A stretch of 33,045 nucleotides of DNA from Gnetum montanum (taxonomy: Eukaryota; Streptophyta; Gnetopsida; Gnetales; Gnetaceae). The number at the start of each line of letters is the position of its first letter. Within the stretch, counting starts at the first letter, position 1. The stretch is taken from the NCBI GenBank assembly GCA_015680685.1, contig MNCI01026460.1, positions 3,936-36,980 on the forward strand, read 5' to 3'. The notes under the pieces are model-generated. The model did no database searches. It had not been told where the DNA came from and saw only the letters and a list, made by a program, of their open reading frames with translations. The position numbers were made by a program, and so were the translations under genes. Shown here in pieces: positions 1 to 8,531 of this stretch.

Positions 1-8
1 CGTAACAA

Positions 9-120
9 AGCATAAACAAATGTGTAACTTACGCTCGCTACACAGTTGCGCGTGATGAAGCGTAAACAATGTATGACTTACACTCACTACGCAGCTGTGC
101 GTGATGAAGCGTAAACAATG
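9..120. repeat. 50-bp tandem repeat inside LTR-D
   Basis: Two adjacent copies (9-58 and 59-107) of a 49/50-bp unit that ends GCGTGATGA, followed by the first 13 bases of a third copy at 108-120. Units begin AGCRTAAACAA and differ by a handful of substitutions. It lies in the U3 of LTR-D and contains the TTACGC/GCGTGA motifs. Confidence 0.8.
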
Positions 121-255
121 CCTAGCTTTAATGATGACATACGCAATGATACGCACCGTCGCGTAACGCGCGTAAAGGTAAGTTATCCATGCGCTGCACG
201 AAAAAAGCGTCAAACTATTGTGCTTTTCTGGCCTTTGACTATCTTGGAGTTTATC

Positions 256-288
256 ACGCTCATTACGCTACTGTGCGTAATGGAGCGT
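256..288. repeat. U3 inverted repeat (GCGTAATG hairpin) in LTR-D
   Basis: CATTACGC (261-268) and GCGTAATG (275-282) are perfect inverted repeats with a 6-nt loop. Outside them, ACGCT (256-260) pairs with AGCGT (284-288) across a single bulged G (283). The total is 13 paired bases. Confidence 0.8.
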
Positions 289-623
289 AAACTTGTCCTT
301 GAACAAAAAGACTTAGCAAAATACACAGGAAATCGCATATTACGCTGCTTAGGCTTTTCTCTATGCTGGAGAAACTATCTTTATGATGCTGGGCTACCTC
401 GAAACACCCATCATGCTGAGCGTCATTATGCTATGTCGCGTGATAGTGTGATCAACAGAAGTATAGAAAGATTAGAGATCTGTTCAGGAGGTTGCGGACT
501 TGATGCTACGTGCCTCCTGGTGTTGCTCTGTCTTCTTCCCCCCCTCTGAAATGCTGAGATGTGCCCTTGCTTGAATTGTGAATCTTTGCCTGAGGCCGAC
601 TCGCAATTTTTAACGGTGTTTCA

Positions 624-1874
624 ATCTATGTTGTAGTTAGCAGACCCGGTTGATCGTGAACCCCGTCCAGTTGATGTAGAACCTGGTAGCAAAAACATAC
701 TATTAGCATTTGGCCAACATGACTAGCGTCGCATGACACACCTGAACAAGGCTGCAAAACTCACCCACCAACACAATAGACAGTTCTTGGTGGGTTTTGC
801 AAGCACGTTGCCATATAACGTGTAATAAACAATGTGTTGTAACAATGGTAGCAACTGTACTCAGGCATGTCCCAGATCCAGGACAAACACCTTAACCCTG
901 TGGGGCATTGACTAGATCCTTCTCCCTGCCTGCTCATGATTACCTATCTATCAGAAACCTTAGGATGCCTCGGCTTGCCCTAGGCAATATGGCTTCAGTT
1001 ATGACGATCGCCTCCTCCTCCTCTAGGTATGACCAAACGATCACATTGAAGTGGTCGAGGAGGGATTGTAGGAACTTTTGTGCTCCTTTCTTGAACCAAA
1101 CCCCCCACTTCCCCACACGTATCTGGGGAGGAGGAGCATTGGCCATAGGTTTTCTTGTGTGACACAGGACCCCTGCAATTTCTAAGACAATTAGAATTGG
1201 CCTTAGCCCCATCCTGCACAACACAACCGGCAAATGTTAGCATCACGTCTAAGTGCAATGCGCACACAACATTGCAATACCTAGCAGTTCATGCATATAG
1301 CATATCCTAACCCTCTTCCCGCACATAGCGTAGCAAGAACATGAAGCGCTAGCGTAGCAAAAATAGCCTAGCATAGCAATAGAGAAATTAACCCTAATAG
1401 GGTGATTAACAATACGCCCCGACAGAACACATGTCGCACTATAACGTCACACGTGGCCCAACCCTCCTGAGGGTCCTATGTCATGCCATTCGAAATCCAA
1501 GTAACTTAAACTGACAGAACCTCCAAGATTATGACAAACACAATGGTGGCAGTTTAAATGACCTTGCATGCAATGATGGCGTAACATTTATGCACTCACC
1601 ATGACCAAAACGGCAACAGCGGTGATGCAAAGGCCAAAACAACGCGATGACAAAAAACACAGGTAGCTAAGACTAGGATACAAAATGAAAGAAAAAAATA
1701 GAAGCAAAAAACGATAACAGAATCGGGAAAAACCAGAAGGAGCATGATAGCCTACAAGGTCAATAGCATGTCCTCCTGCGCCATGATGCACATTTGTGTC
1801 ATGCACCCTAGGGTTTTCTTTACCTCCTCGACCTTTGCAAGTGTCAAATTCATGTGTTCCTTCTTTGGAGCCAT
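624..1874 (-). pseudogene. Antisense gene fragment of the outer element: exon 1, FCP1-like exon 2, start of exon 3
   Basis: Modelled on the minus strand. Exon 1 is 1874-1756 (119 nt, starts MAPKKE). Exon 2 is 1213-765 (449 nt), with an acceptor TTGTGTTGTGCAG and a donor GTGAGT (764-759). Exon 3 starts at 682 after TTTTTGCTACCAG. The phases agree across both introns (2 and 2). Exon 2 resembles an FCP1/NIF-type phosphatase domain: LRPILIVLEIAGVLC, then VWFKKGAQKFLQSLL and NVIVWSYL. The usual DxDG motif reads E-I-A-G. A 1-nt deletion near 937-940 and an in-frame TAA in exon 3 break it. The gene is cut at 623/624 by LTR-D. It is homologous to the complete inner-copy gene (13055-17383): exon 1 has the same length and exon 2 differs by one base. 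Confidence 0.72.
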
Positions 1875-2027
1875 AGTCCTACCTATAGACTTTTCCTCAT
1901 CGTGATGTAAAAAATTGCCTTACTCGCTTATTAGCATAATCACTCTGCGCTCCGAAACCGCTTTGTGCTCCGAATATGGGCTCTGTGCTCTTACGGTGAG
2001 AATGACAAGCTTACCAGGGTTTAATCC

Positions 2028-2037
2028 CTATTTATAG
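2028..2037 (-). promoter_or_regulatory. TATA box of the outer antisense gene
   Basis: The minus strand reads CTATAAATAG, a full plant TATA consensus, about 155 bp upstream of the antisense ATG (1874-1872). The inner copy has a TATA-like palindrome at a similar distance. The stretch 1875-2217 has no other coding signal that I can see. Confidence 0.6.
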
Positions 2038-2217
2038 CCATAATGGTAAAAAAAAGGGAAACTTGCCGCTCTCTCTTTTCGTTTAATGCAAAGTGCACCG
2101 TACAGCGTAGCATGCTCGCCATGACATCATAGCACTGCTAGCATTAAAACCTTAACATGCTCCAAGATAACTACTTTCTTTCCCGAGAAATGAAAAAAAC
2201 ATATTTTTGCTTATACC

Positions 2218-2400
2218 GGTCCGAAAAGACCTTAAACTAACAAGCGTAGCGTAGTGGCGCTTTTACTGGTCTAAAAAGACCATAAACTAGCAACCCCAGC
2301 GCAGTTGTAACTTTCGTGGTCCTAAAAGACCTTAAACTAGCAATCCTAGCGTAGCAACGACCTTAACGGTCCAAGAAGACCTTAAATTAGCATTTTTGAC
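2218..2400 (+). repeat. Hairpin array O1 upstream of outer pol
   Basis: Four units at an exact 50-bp period (starts 2218, 2268, 2318, 2368). Each is GGTC, a 6-nt loop, GACC, then TTAAACTAGCAA or a close variant. A weaker fifth TAAACTAGCA lies near 2430. The spacers between units vary. The same unit type recurs in four other arrays in the window. Confidence 0.85.
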
Positions 2401-2699
2401 CTGTTATATGTTCGCAGTTTGCAATGACGCTAAACTAGCAATGTCACGTTTTCGTATTGGCAGTTTTACATTTTATTTTAGGTAATTTCACGTGCTCATA
2501 TCAACAGTTTTACATTTTTTCCTTTTAGCAGCATTGCATCTCCATGCCATAACAGTTTTCCATGACTTGAAACTGGCAAAATTTTAATCTTTACATCACA
2601 CTTCACTAGTTACATCTCGTCATTACTTTGCAAGTTTTCGTTATACATGACTACTACCGACATATACCTCTTAACCAGGCTTTCATCTCATCTTAATAG
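2401..2699 (+). other. Non-coding stretch before outer pol, with a candidate splice acceptor
   Basis: No ORF of note. It is T-rich (several TTTTACATTTT-like runs) and ends in CATCTCATCTTAATAG (AG at 2698-2699). A matching acceptor precedes inner pol (AG at 17965-17966). After it, both copies share a coding block that leads into L-S-T-P-L and G-P-H-G-K. Confidence 0.45.
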
Positions 2700-5600
2700 G
2701 TTAAGCAAAATGGAAATCTATCGCGACCTCTCCACACCTTTAGCTTTACTAGGTCCACATGGTAAGCTAGCAAGATAATTGAACCCCGATCTGATTGATT
2801 GGGGGTCAACCACAGCTAGCATTATAGCATCCTTAGAAACACCCCTAGACTGCCCTGAGTAGCTGGTCCAAACTCTAGATTTGAAGGCTGGGGATGTGAC
2901 TGAAGACCCTCTCGTTGAGACGTCTATGATCACGTCCAAGGGGGAAGTGAAAACATTAAAACGTAGCTCCCTCCTAGATGCGTAGACACACGAAAACATG
3001 GCCAAAATTCTGCAAGACAACATCAAAGTCTTTGCATGGTCATACAGTGACATGCCAGGTTTAGATCAGAGGCTGGTACAACACAACATCATCCTAGACC
3101 CATGCATGAAGGCAGTCAAGTAGAAAGCTTGTAAGATCAAACCAGAAATCGCATTAGTCGTAAGGGATGGAATCACCAAGCTATACCAAGCTAGTTTCAT
3201 CTATGCAGTTAATTACTCAGAGTGGGTATCCAACATCGTTGTAGTTTCTATGAAAATGGGAGGAATAAAAATCTGTATAGACTTCCAGGATCTGAACAAG
3301 GCAACGATCAAGGATGATTTCCCATTTCCAAGCATCGATCAACTCATCGACACTACGGCTGTTCATGCTCTATTATCCTTCATAGATGGCTTTTCCAGCT
3401 ACAACCAAATTTGCATCAACCCAAAGCATCAACTAACAACAACCTTCATGACCCCATGGGGTACCTTCTATTACACCATGATGCCTTTTGGTCTTAAGAA
3501 CCCCGAGGTAAATTACCAACGAGCCATGACTTACATCTTCAGCGACTACATCCTTGAAACTTTAAACAACTACATGGATAATATAGCAGTCAGGTCTAAG
3601 AAGGTAGGTGATCACCCATGCGATCTAGGGGTAGTCCTTAAGTGTTTTCAAATGCATGATCTGCGCCTCAATCCTAAGAAGTGTGTCTTTGGGGTAAGAA
3701 TCGGACGCATGTTAGGATTCATAGTATCGAAGGCCGGAATACGGGTGGACCCTAACAAAGTCAAGGCCATTGTCAACCTGGCACCTCCTACAAACCTTAA
3801 GGACTTACGTGGCTTGCAAGGTAGGGTACAGTTCATCCGAAGGTTTATAGCAAAGTTGATTGAAAAGTTACACCCCATGCAACATCTTCTAAAGAAGGGG
3901 GTTAACTTTGAATGCACAACCTAGTGTCAACAAGCCTTTGATGACTTGAAGGAAGAACTTTCACACCTTCCAACTGTGCACCCACCACAAAGGGATAAGC
4001 CTTTCTTCAACTACCTTGCCACCTCCAACACATCTATCGCAGCACTGCTATGTCAGAAACAAGATGACGAATCTGAGATACCAGTGTATTACCTGAGTCA
4101 TGCATTAATAGTGGATGAGGTGAAATAAAACAAAGTAGAGAGGAATTGCCTTGCCTTAGTGTTTTCATTAAAAAAGTGGAGGCACTATCTATTTTGTAGT
4201 GCAGTCAACATCATCTGCAAAAGCAACGTACTCCGGGCTATCACTAACAACCTGTATGAAAGCAGCAGGATAGCCCGGTGGAAAGCAATAACCATGAAGT
4301 TCAACCTAGACTATGTAAGCCAGTCATCGACTAAGGGTCAAGCCATAACAATGCAACTCACAGCCTCACTCGTCAACGACCATGCAACCATAGATCTCGA
4401 ATTCCCAAATGAGCATGTTGGCACTATCAACATCATCCCATTGCACCTGGAAGCTACTTTACACTTCAAAAGTAATTCAACCGCGTGAAGAGGTAGTGAA
4501 CTTGCCGTCATTACGTTTCCCTCTGGGGAAATGCACCTGTTTGCTTATCATTTTGCGTTCCCCTACACCAACAACATGGTAGAGTATGAGGGGCTACTTA
4601 GAGGCCTCTCAGCGGCCCATACACTATGCATACAACACTTGGAAATCCACGGGGATTCACAACTAGTTGTGAATCAAATCACCAAGGTATATGCCTGCAA
4701 AGCTATGCACCTGCAACCCTACTATGATCTAGCAAAAGACCTGCTTAAGCAATTTGCAACCATAGATGTGCAACATGTGCCACGTAACAAGAACACCATG
4801 GTAGACGCCTTAGCCACCCTTGCACTAAACATTCCACCAAACTCGGTTGCAAGTCTACCAACTTCAATTATCGAATGTACTAAGCCTATTACTCAGGCGA
4901 GACACGTGGCCTCTATCTGTGCTGCAAATACCCAGGAGTGGTACACTAACATTAAAGCCTACCTACAACATGGCGAACCCCCACGTGGACTAACATCTGC
5001 CTAGAGAGATGCAATCTGTAAGCGTGCCCGGCAATATACGCTCATGGGAAATGATGCCCTGTGTCGACACTCCTATGACAGGATATTGCTGGCATGCGTG
5101 GATGGGGAATAGGCACAGAAGGTAGTTAATGAAGTACATGAAAACTGTGTGGCAAACACATAGCACCTAGGACTATGGCTACAAAAATGAGATGCCTATG
5201 GTACTATTGGCCCCACATGGAGCGTGACTATCTATCAAAAGTCAAGATGTGCAACACGTGCCAGAGATACACAAATCTCATATATGTTTCACCTACGGAC
5301 CTACACCCAATGCAAATAACGTGGCCTTTCTAACGATGGGGACTAGACCTAATAGGACCTATCACACCTAAGTCCTCTGCAGGGCATAGCTTCATTATTA
5401 CCACCACCAAGTATTTCACTAAGTCATTGGAAGCCATCCCCTTGAGAAAGACGCCATCTCAGCAGATCTGCCACTTCATCCTGGACAACATCGTGATAAG
5501 GTTTGGGCTTCCAATGACTATTGTAACCGATAATGGGCCACAATTCAGTAGTACGGAAACACGAACCTTCTACAGCAATCTAGGCATCAAGCAATCATTC

Positions 5601-6179
5601 TCCTCCCCATATTACCTGTAGGTGAATGGGTAGGTGAAGGCTACAAATAAGTCCATCATCAACTTGTTGAAGCGGATGCTTGGAAATAGCAAGAGGCGGT
5701 GGCACGAGCAAATCCTCTACGTTCTATGGGCCTACAAGACGACATGCAGAACCGAGACAAGTAAAATCCCTTATAATCTTATTTATGGAACTGACGTTGT
5801 GTTTTCTCTTGAGTTGTAGGTACCATCACTCCGGATGATCCTCTCAGCTGTCGTGAGTGAAGCCCAGAACAACAAGTCACGGATCATCGACCTCAACTCA
5901 ATAGAGGAGGAGCACACGCAGACGTTGAGATGCATAGAGCACTACCAGAGCAAGCAACAGCAAAAGCACTGTGTAGACCTGCATCGACAGCCAATACAGA
6001 AGGGAGACCTCGTCCTCAAGGTTGTCCGTGAGCATGTGAGCAAATTCTCAGCCAACTGGGAAGGCCCTTACATGGTCACTAAAGCCTTCAGGAATGTAGC
6101 CTTCAAGTTGGTGGACATGGACGGCAACGAGTTCGCCAACCTGGTGAATCACTTGTACCTCAAGCCGTACTACATCTAA
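2700..6179 (+). pseudogene. pol: Outer pol: RT, RNase H and integrase (decayed)
   Basis: Ty3/gypsy polyprotein that would copy RNA into DNA and integrate it. RT: FAWSYSDMPG near 3030, CIDFQDLNKAT near 3280, and the active site at 3571-3582 reads YMDN in place of YxDD. RNase H: TNNMVEYEGLL near 4570 and GDSQLVVNQI near 4660; the first catalytic Asp is lost (HFKSN where the inner copy has YFDEA). Integrase: a damaged HHCC finger (NTCQRY near 5255) and TDNGPQF at 5526-5543 with its Asp, but the later Glu is Ala (VKATNK, about 5634-5651). The C-terminus has NWEGPYMV and no chromodomain. The frame shifts near 5143, and many in-frame stops are TAG. It stops with TAA at 6177-6179. Confidence 0.93.
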
Positions 6180-6195
6180 AGCATAAAGACAACAA

Positions 6196-6490
6196 GCAGT
6201 GTCCACTACGATGTTAAACTAGCAGCAATAACAAGTAGCGTCCATAATGATGTTAAACTAGCAGCGACAAGCAGCGTCCGCTACGATGTTAAACTGGCAA
6301 CAACATCAAGCAGCGTCCGTAATGATGTTAAACTAGTGACATCAAGCAACGTCCGCTACGATATTAAACTGGCATAGTTAGTCCGCTATGATGTTAAATT
6401 GGCATGTACAGTCTGCTGGTACCTTAAACTAGCACAGCAATCCACTGGGACCCTAAACTAGCACACGGTCTACCAGGACCTTAAAATGGG
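6196..6490 (+). repeat. Hairpin array O2 downstream of outer pol
   Basis: About nine units spaced 30-40 bp apart, starting right after the pol stop. Most read CGTC, a 6-nt loop and GATG or GATA, then TTAAACTAGCA or TTAAACTGGCA. The last unit is a perfect GGTC/GACC stem (6468-6481). Several of the CGTC/GATG stems contain one G:T pair. Confidence 0.82.
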
Positions 6491-6882
6491 TTCGCGTCAC
6501 ATCCCTAGCATGCATCTATGTCGAATACACATCGAATGAGTGTGCACAATGCCTACAAGAGGGTGGGACGTTGCAGCTCAAGAACATAGTTCATAATGTA
6601 ATGGGAACATGATCTGGAACATACGTGACGTTGCCACCCTTGGCATCATGCTGACCCTCTGGAGATGTCGTATGACATCACACTGGCCCTCAGAACCTAT
6701 TGTCGCCACGGCCCATCACCCTAATGATAGTTCCTTGGCTAGTGCCCACCGCTGGAGTTATAGCAGTATTGTGGCCCAGCCACAATATTGTTAGCCTCCA
6801 GCCCCCTGCCAACGCCTGGGCTTGCACGACGTTTGGCTATGTGGTACCTGGTCCAATAGCTGAACTAAGAACGCATGCCTTT
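6491..6882 (+). other. 3' region of the outer element, left part
   Basis: No convincing ORF. The short ATG frames near 6609-6885 overlap each other, use several frames and match nothing that I recognise. This is the non-coding stretch between pol and the 3' LTR, continued at 24434-25115. Confidence 0.6.
6878..6882. repeat. Target-site duplication CCTTT, left copy
   Basis: The five bases CCTTT directly before LTR-A are repeated directly after LTR-B (24429-24433). This shows that 6883-24428 inserted as one unit. Confidence 0.9.
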
Positions 6883-7250
6883 TGAAACACCGCGAAAATT
6901 TCGAGGCCTCGATGATTCAGCAAAAAGATGGTGATTCAGGCAAAGGGTTGCAACAAGACATAGCACAACAAGTTTCTTTTCAGATTAAAATCCTTTCTTG
7001 CCACGATGCGTGGCACAGCACAAATAAATTTCAAAAGATAGCAAAATGACGGGTGCATAGCGACAAGTTTTCAACCTTTCAAATTCTCTATGTTTCGAGA
7101 ACCTTAGCTTTTTCGCATCTTACGCTACATTACACAACATGGCATAATGCAGCGTAATGTCAGAAAGCAATCAGCCACAACATCAAGGATAACAAATGCC
7201 CAAAAACTTCAGTGACACTTCGATTTTCTGTAAGTGTACTATTTTACACT

Positions 7251-7274
7251 AAATTACGCTATGAAGCGTAATTT
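7251..7274. repeat. U3 hairpin in LTR-A
   Basis: AAATTACGCT (7251-7260) and AGCGTAATTT (7265-7274) are perfect 10-bp inverted repeats with the loop ATGA. The LTR-B counterpart has changes in the right arm only (AGCATAATCT). Confidence 0.85.
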
Positions 7275-7562
7275 GGAATGGTGCAACGTCATCTGGCGTG
7301 GTGCAGCGTTATTTAGCAGGGTGCACTGTAATACAAGCATCAGCAGTCCATGCAGCGTAATATGCTCTCCAACGTATTGTACCGTAATCAAGAAATCGCT
7401 TGTCGCCGAAGCCCCAACAAGAGCAGTTTACTCTACATTATGCTTTAGAGCGTAAGGTGATGTGGCACCACAGACCTCAACAACCACGACATCAAGTGAA
7501 CGACATTTTGCAAATTTAGAACACGCACCATCTAAGTCGCGTCTTTCTCTTGACTTTAACCT

Positions 7563-7570
7563 TATAAATT
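7563..7570 (+). promoter_or_regulatory. LTR-A TATA box
   Basis: TATAAATT followed by CCCCAGCTG. The same block is in LTR-B (23715-23722), and a similar TATAAATACCCCA is in LTR-C. It is the likely core promoter for the element RNA. Confidence 0.7.
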
Positions 7571-8281
7571 CCCCAGCTGATAAAGATCAAAGGGGATGGG
7601 CAAAAATTTCTCAAAAGATCGAACGAATTTTCTCTGCGAGCGATTTTTTCACTTCCGTTGATAATCGTTAACAGCTTTTGATAAGAGAATAAGGAGGATC
7701 AGTAATTGCAAGAATATAGAAGGCAACTGGCAAGAATCTCCAGTCAGGAATAGCAAGTTGACAGACATTCTGCTTTGGACCGACTCCCTTGTATACTACT
7801 AGAACGAGGTAGATCGACCTTTGCTTGCTTCATCTTTGAACAATTTTCTTGTTATTGGCACGTGCTTCGCCCAGATCAAAGTCTGCTTGTAATAGTTATA
7901 TTCAATATATTTTGTTCGTGAGGTGAATCCCAGATCTCGGGATTGTCCACGTTCTAAATCTGATCTCTTGTGCCTCATCTATACGAGTGCCTCATCTATA
8001 CGAATCTTGTAAATCGCCATAAATCTATTTCATCGTCTTCAATTACCCGTTGAGTTAACAATATCATATCTTCTTGTAAAGATCCATTATTTTATTATCC
8101 AAATATCACAAACATTTTTACTGATCAAGTAAGTCCCTGTCTGATCGACAAGACCGTTTAGGGCAGCTCGGATTCATTTTCTCTCTAGCACGGTCCTCGC
8201 ACGAATCCAGGGTTAAAATTGTGTATGCGGACTTTCGTTCAGTATTTCCTGCGACCAACGTTTTCCATCATTACAGTTTTC

Positions 8282-8300
8282 TGGTGCTAGAAGGAGGGCC
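8282..8300 (+). other. Primer-binding site of the inner element
   Basis: TGGTGCTAGAAGGAGGGCC begins six bases after the LTR end. TGG matches the CCA end of a tRNA, and the TGGCGCTAGAAGGAGGG-type motif is, from memory, typical of Tat-lineage elements of plants. I did not identify the tRNA. Confidence 0.75.
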
Positions 8301-8531
8301 TTCATATCCGATCCGCATTTTCCAGGTAATCTTGTAAGCTTTCTGTACCCATTGTCAATCAATGTAAACGTAATACCTCTAAGGTTATTTACGAAATTGT
8401 GTGGTGTAGATCGGTCGCTTCAACGATTCCTTTGGAATCCTACAAGATAGAAAGCCCCAATTATTATCTTAGTTTGCCTTTGTCCTTCCGATCTCTACTT
8501 TTATCATCATTATTCCTGAATCGCGTAGAAA
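8301..8531 (+). other. Leader between PBS and gag
   Basis: Untranslated leader of about 230 bp. I see no ORF, strong repeat or structured motif. Confidence 0.55.

Larger units (their letters stand above)
1..623 (-). mobile_element. Partial LTR in reverse orientation (LTR-D)
   Basis: Read on the minus strand, this begins TGAAACACCG at position 623, the same start as the inner and outer element LTRs (6883, 23088, 25116). It continues leftwards past the window edge, so only about the first 620 bp (U3) is seen. It is rich in TTACGC/GCGTAA motifs like the other LTRs. Because its start faces the outer element, it is the 5' LTR of a minus-strand element or a solo LTR inserted into exon 3 of the outer antisense gene. 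The predicted target duplication is ATCTA (624-628); its partner lies outside the window. The body of this LTR is diverged from LTR-A, so it is a related but different subfamily. Confidence 0.72.
624..6882 (+). mobile_element. Outer Tat/Ogre-like LTR retrotransposon, left segment
   Basis: This is the visible left part of an old Ty3/gypsy element in plus orientation. In order it holds an antisense gene fragment (624-1874), a hairpin array (2218-2400), pol (about 2700-6179), a second array (6196-6490) and the start of the 3' region. Its gag and 5' LTR lie left of the reverse LTR-D insertion or are lost. It stops at 6882, where the inner element is inserted, and resumes at 24434. The gene order and the lack of a chromodomain fit the Tat lineage. 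RT, RNase H and integrase catalytic residues are damaged, so it is not autonomous. Confidence 0.8.
6883..8275 (+). repeat. 5' LTR of the inner element (LTR-A)
   Basis: 1,393 bp, TG...CA. U3 holds TTACGC/GCGTAA palindromes; a TATA box lies at 7563-7570. It is followed after 6 nt by the PBS. It matches LTR-B (23088-24428), which is 52 bp shorter; a single gap after CTTACGCT (about 7130-7182) explains the whole difference. Confidence 0.93.

Noticed and set aside
118-549. 143-codon plus-strand ORF starting MPSFNDDIRN
   Set aside because: It lies wholly inside reverse LTR-D, has no known motif, and its composition follows the TTACGC repeats.
908-1162. Plus-strand ORF of 84 codons
   Set aside because: Shadow of the antisense FCP1-like exon on the other strand.
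2218-2400. CRISPR-like repeat and spacer array
   Set aside because: Regular 50-bp period, but the repeat is diverged, lies in a plant retrotransposon and recurs with irregular spacing elsewhere.
3648-3917. Minus-strand ORF of 89 codons within outer pol
   Set aside because: Antisense shadow of the RT domain; no motif of its own.
6609-6885. Two overlapping 61-codon ORFs
   Set aside because: Different frames, no recognisable motif, not conserved in the inner element's 3' region.
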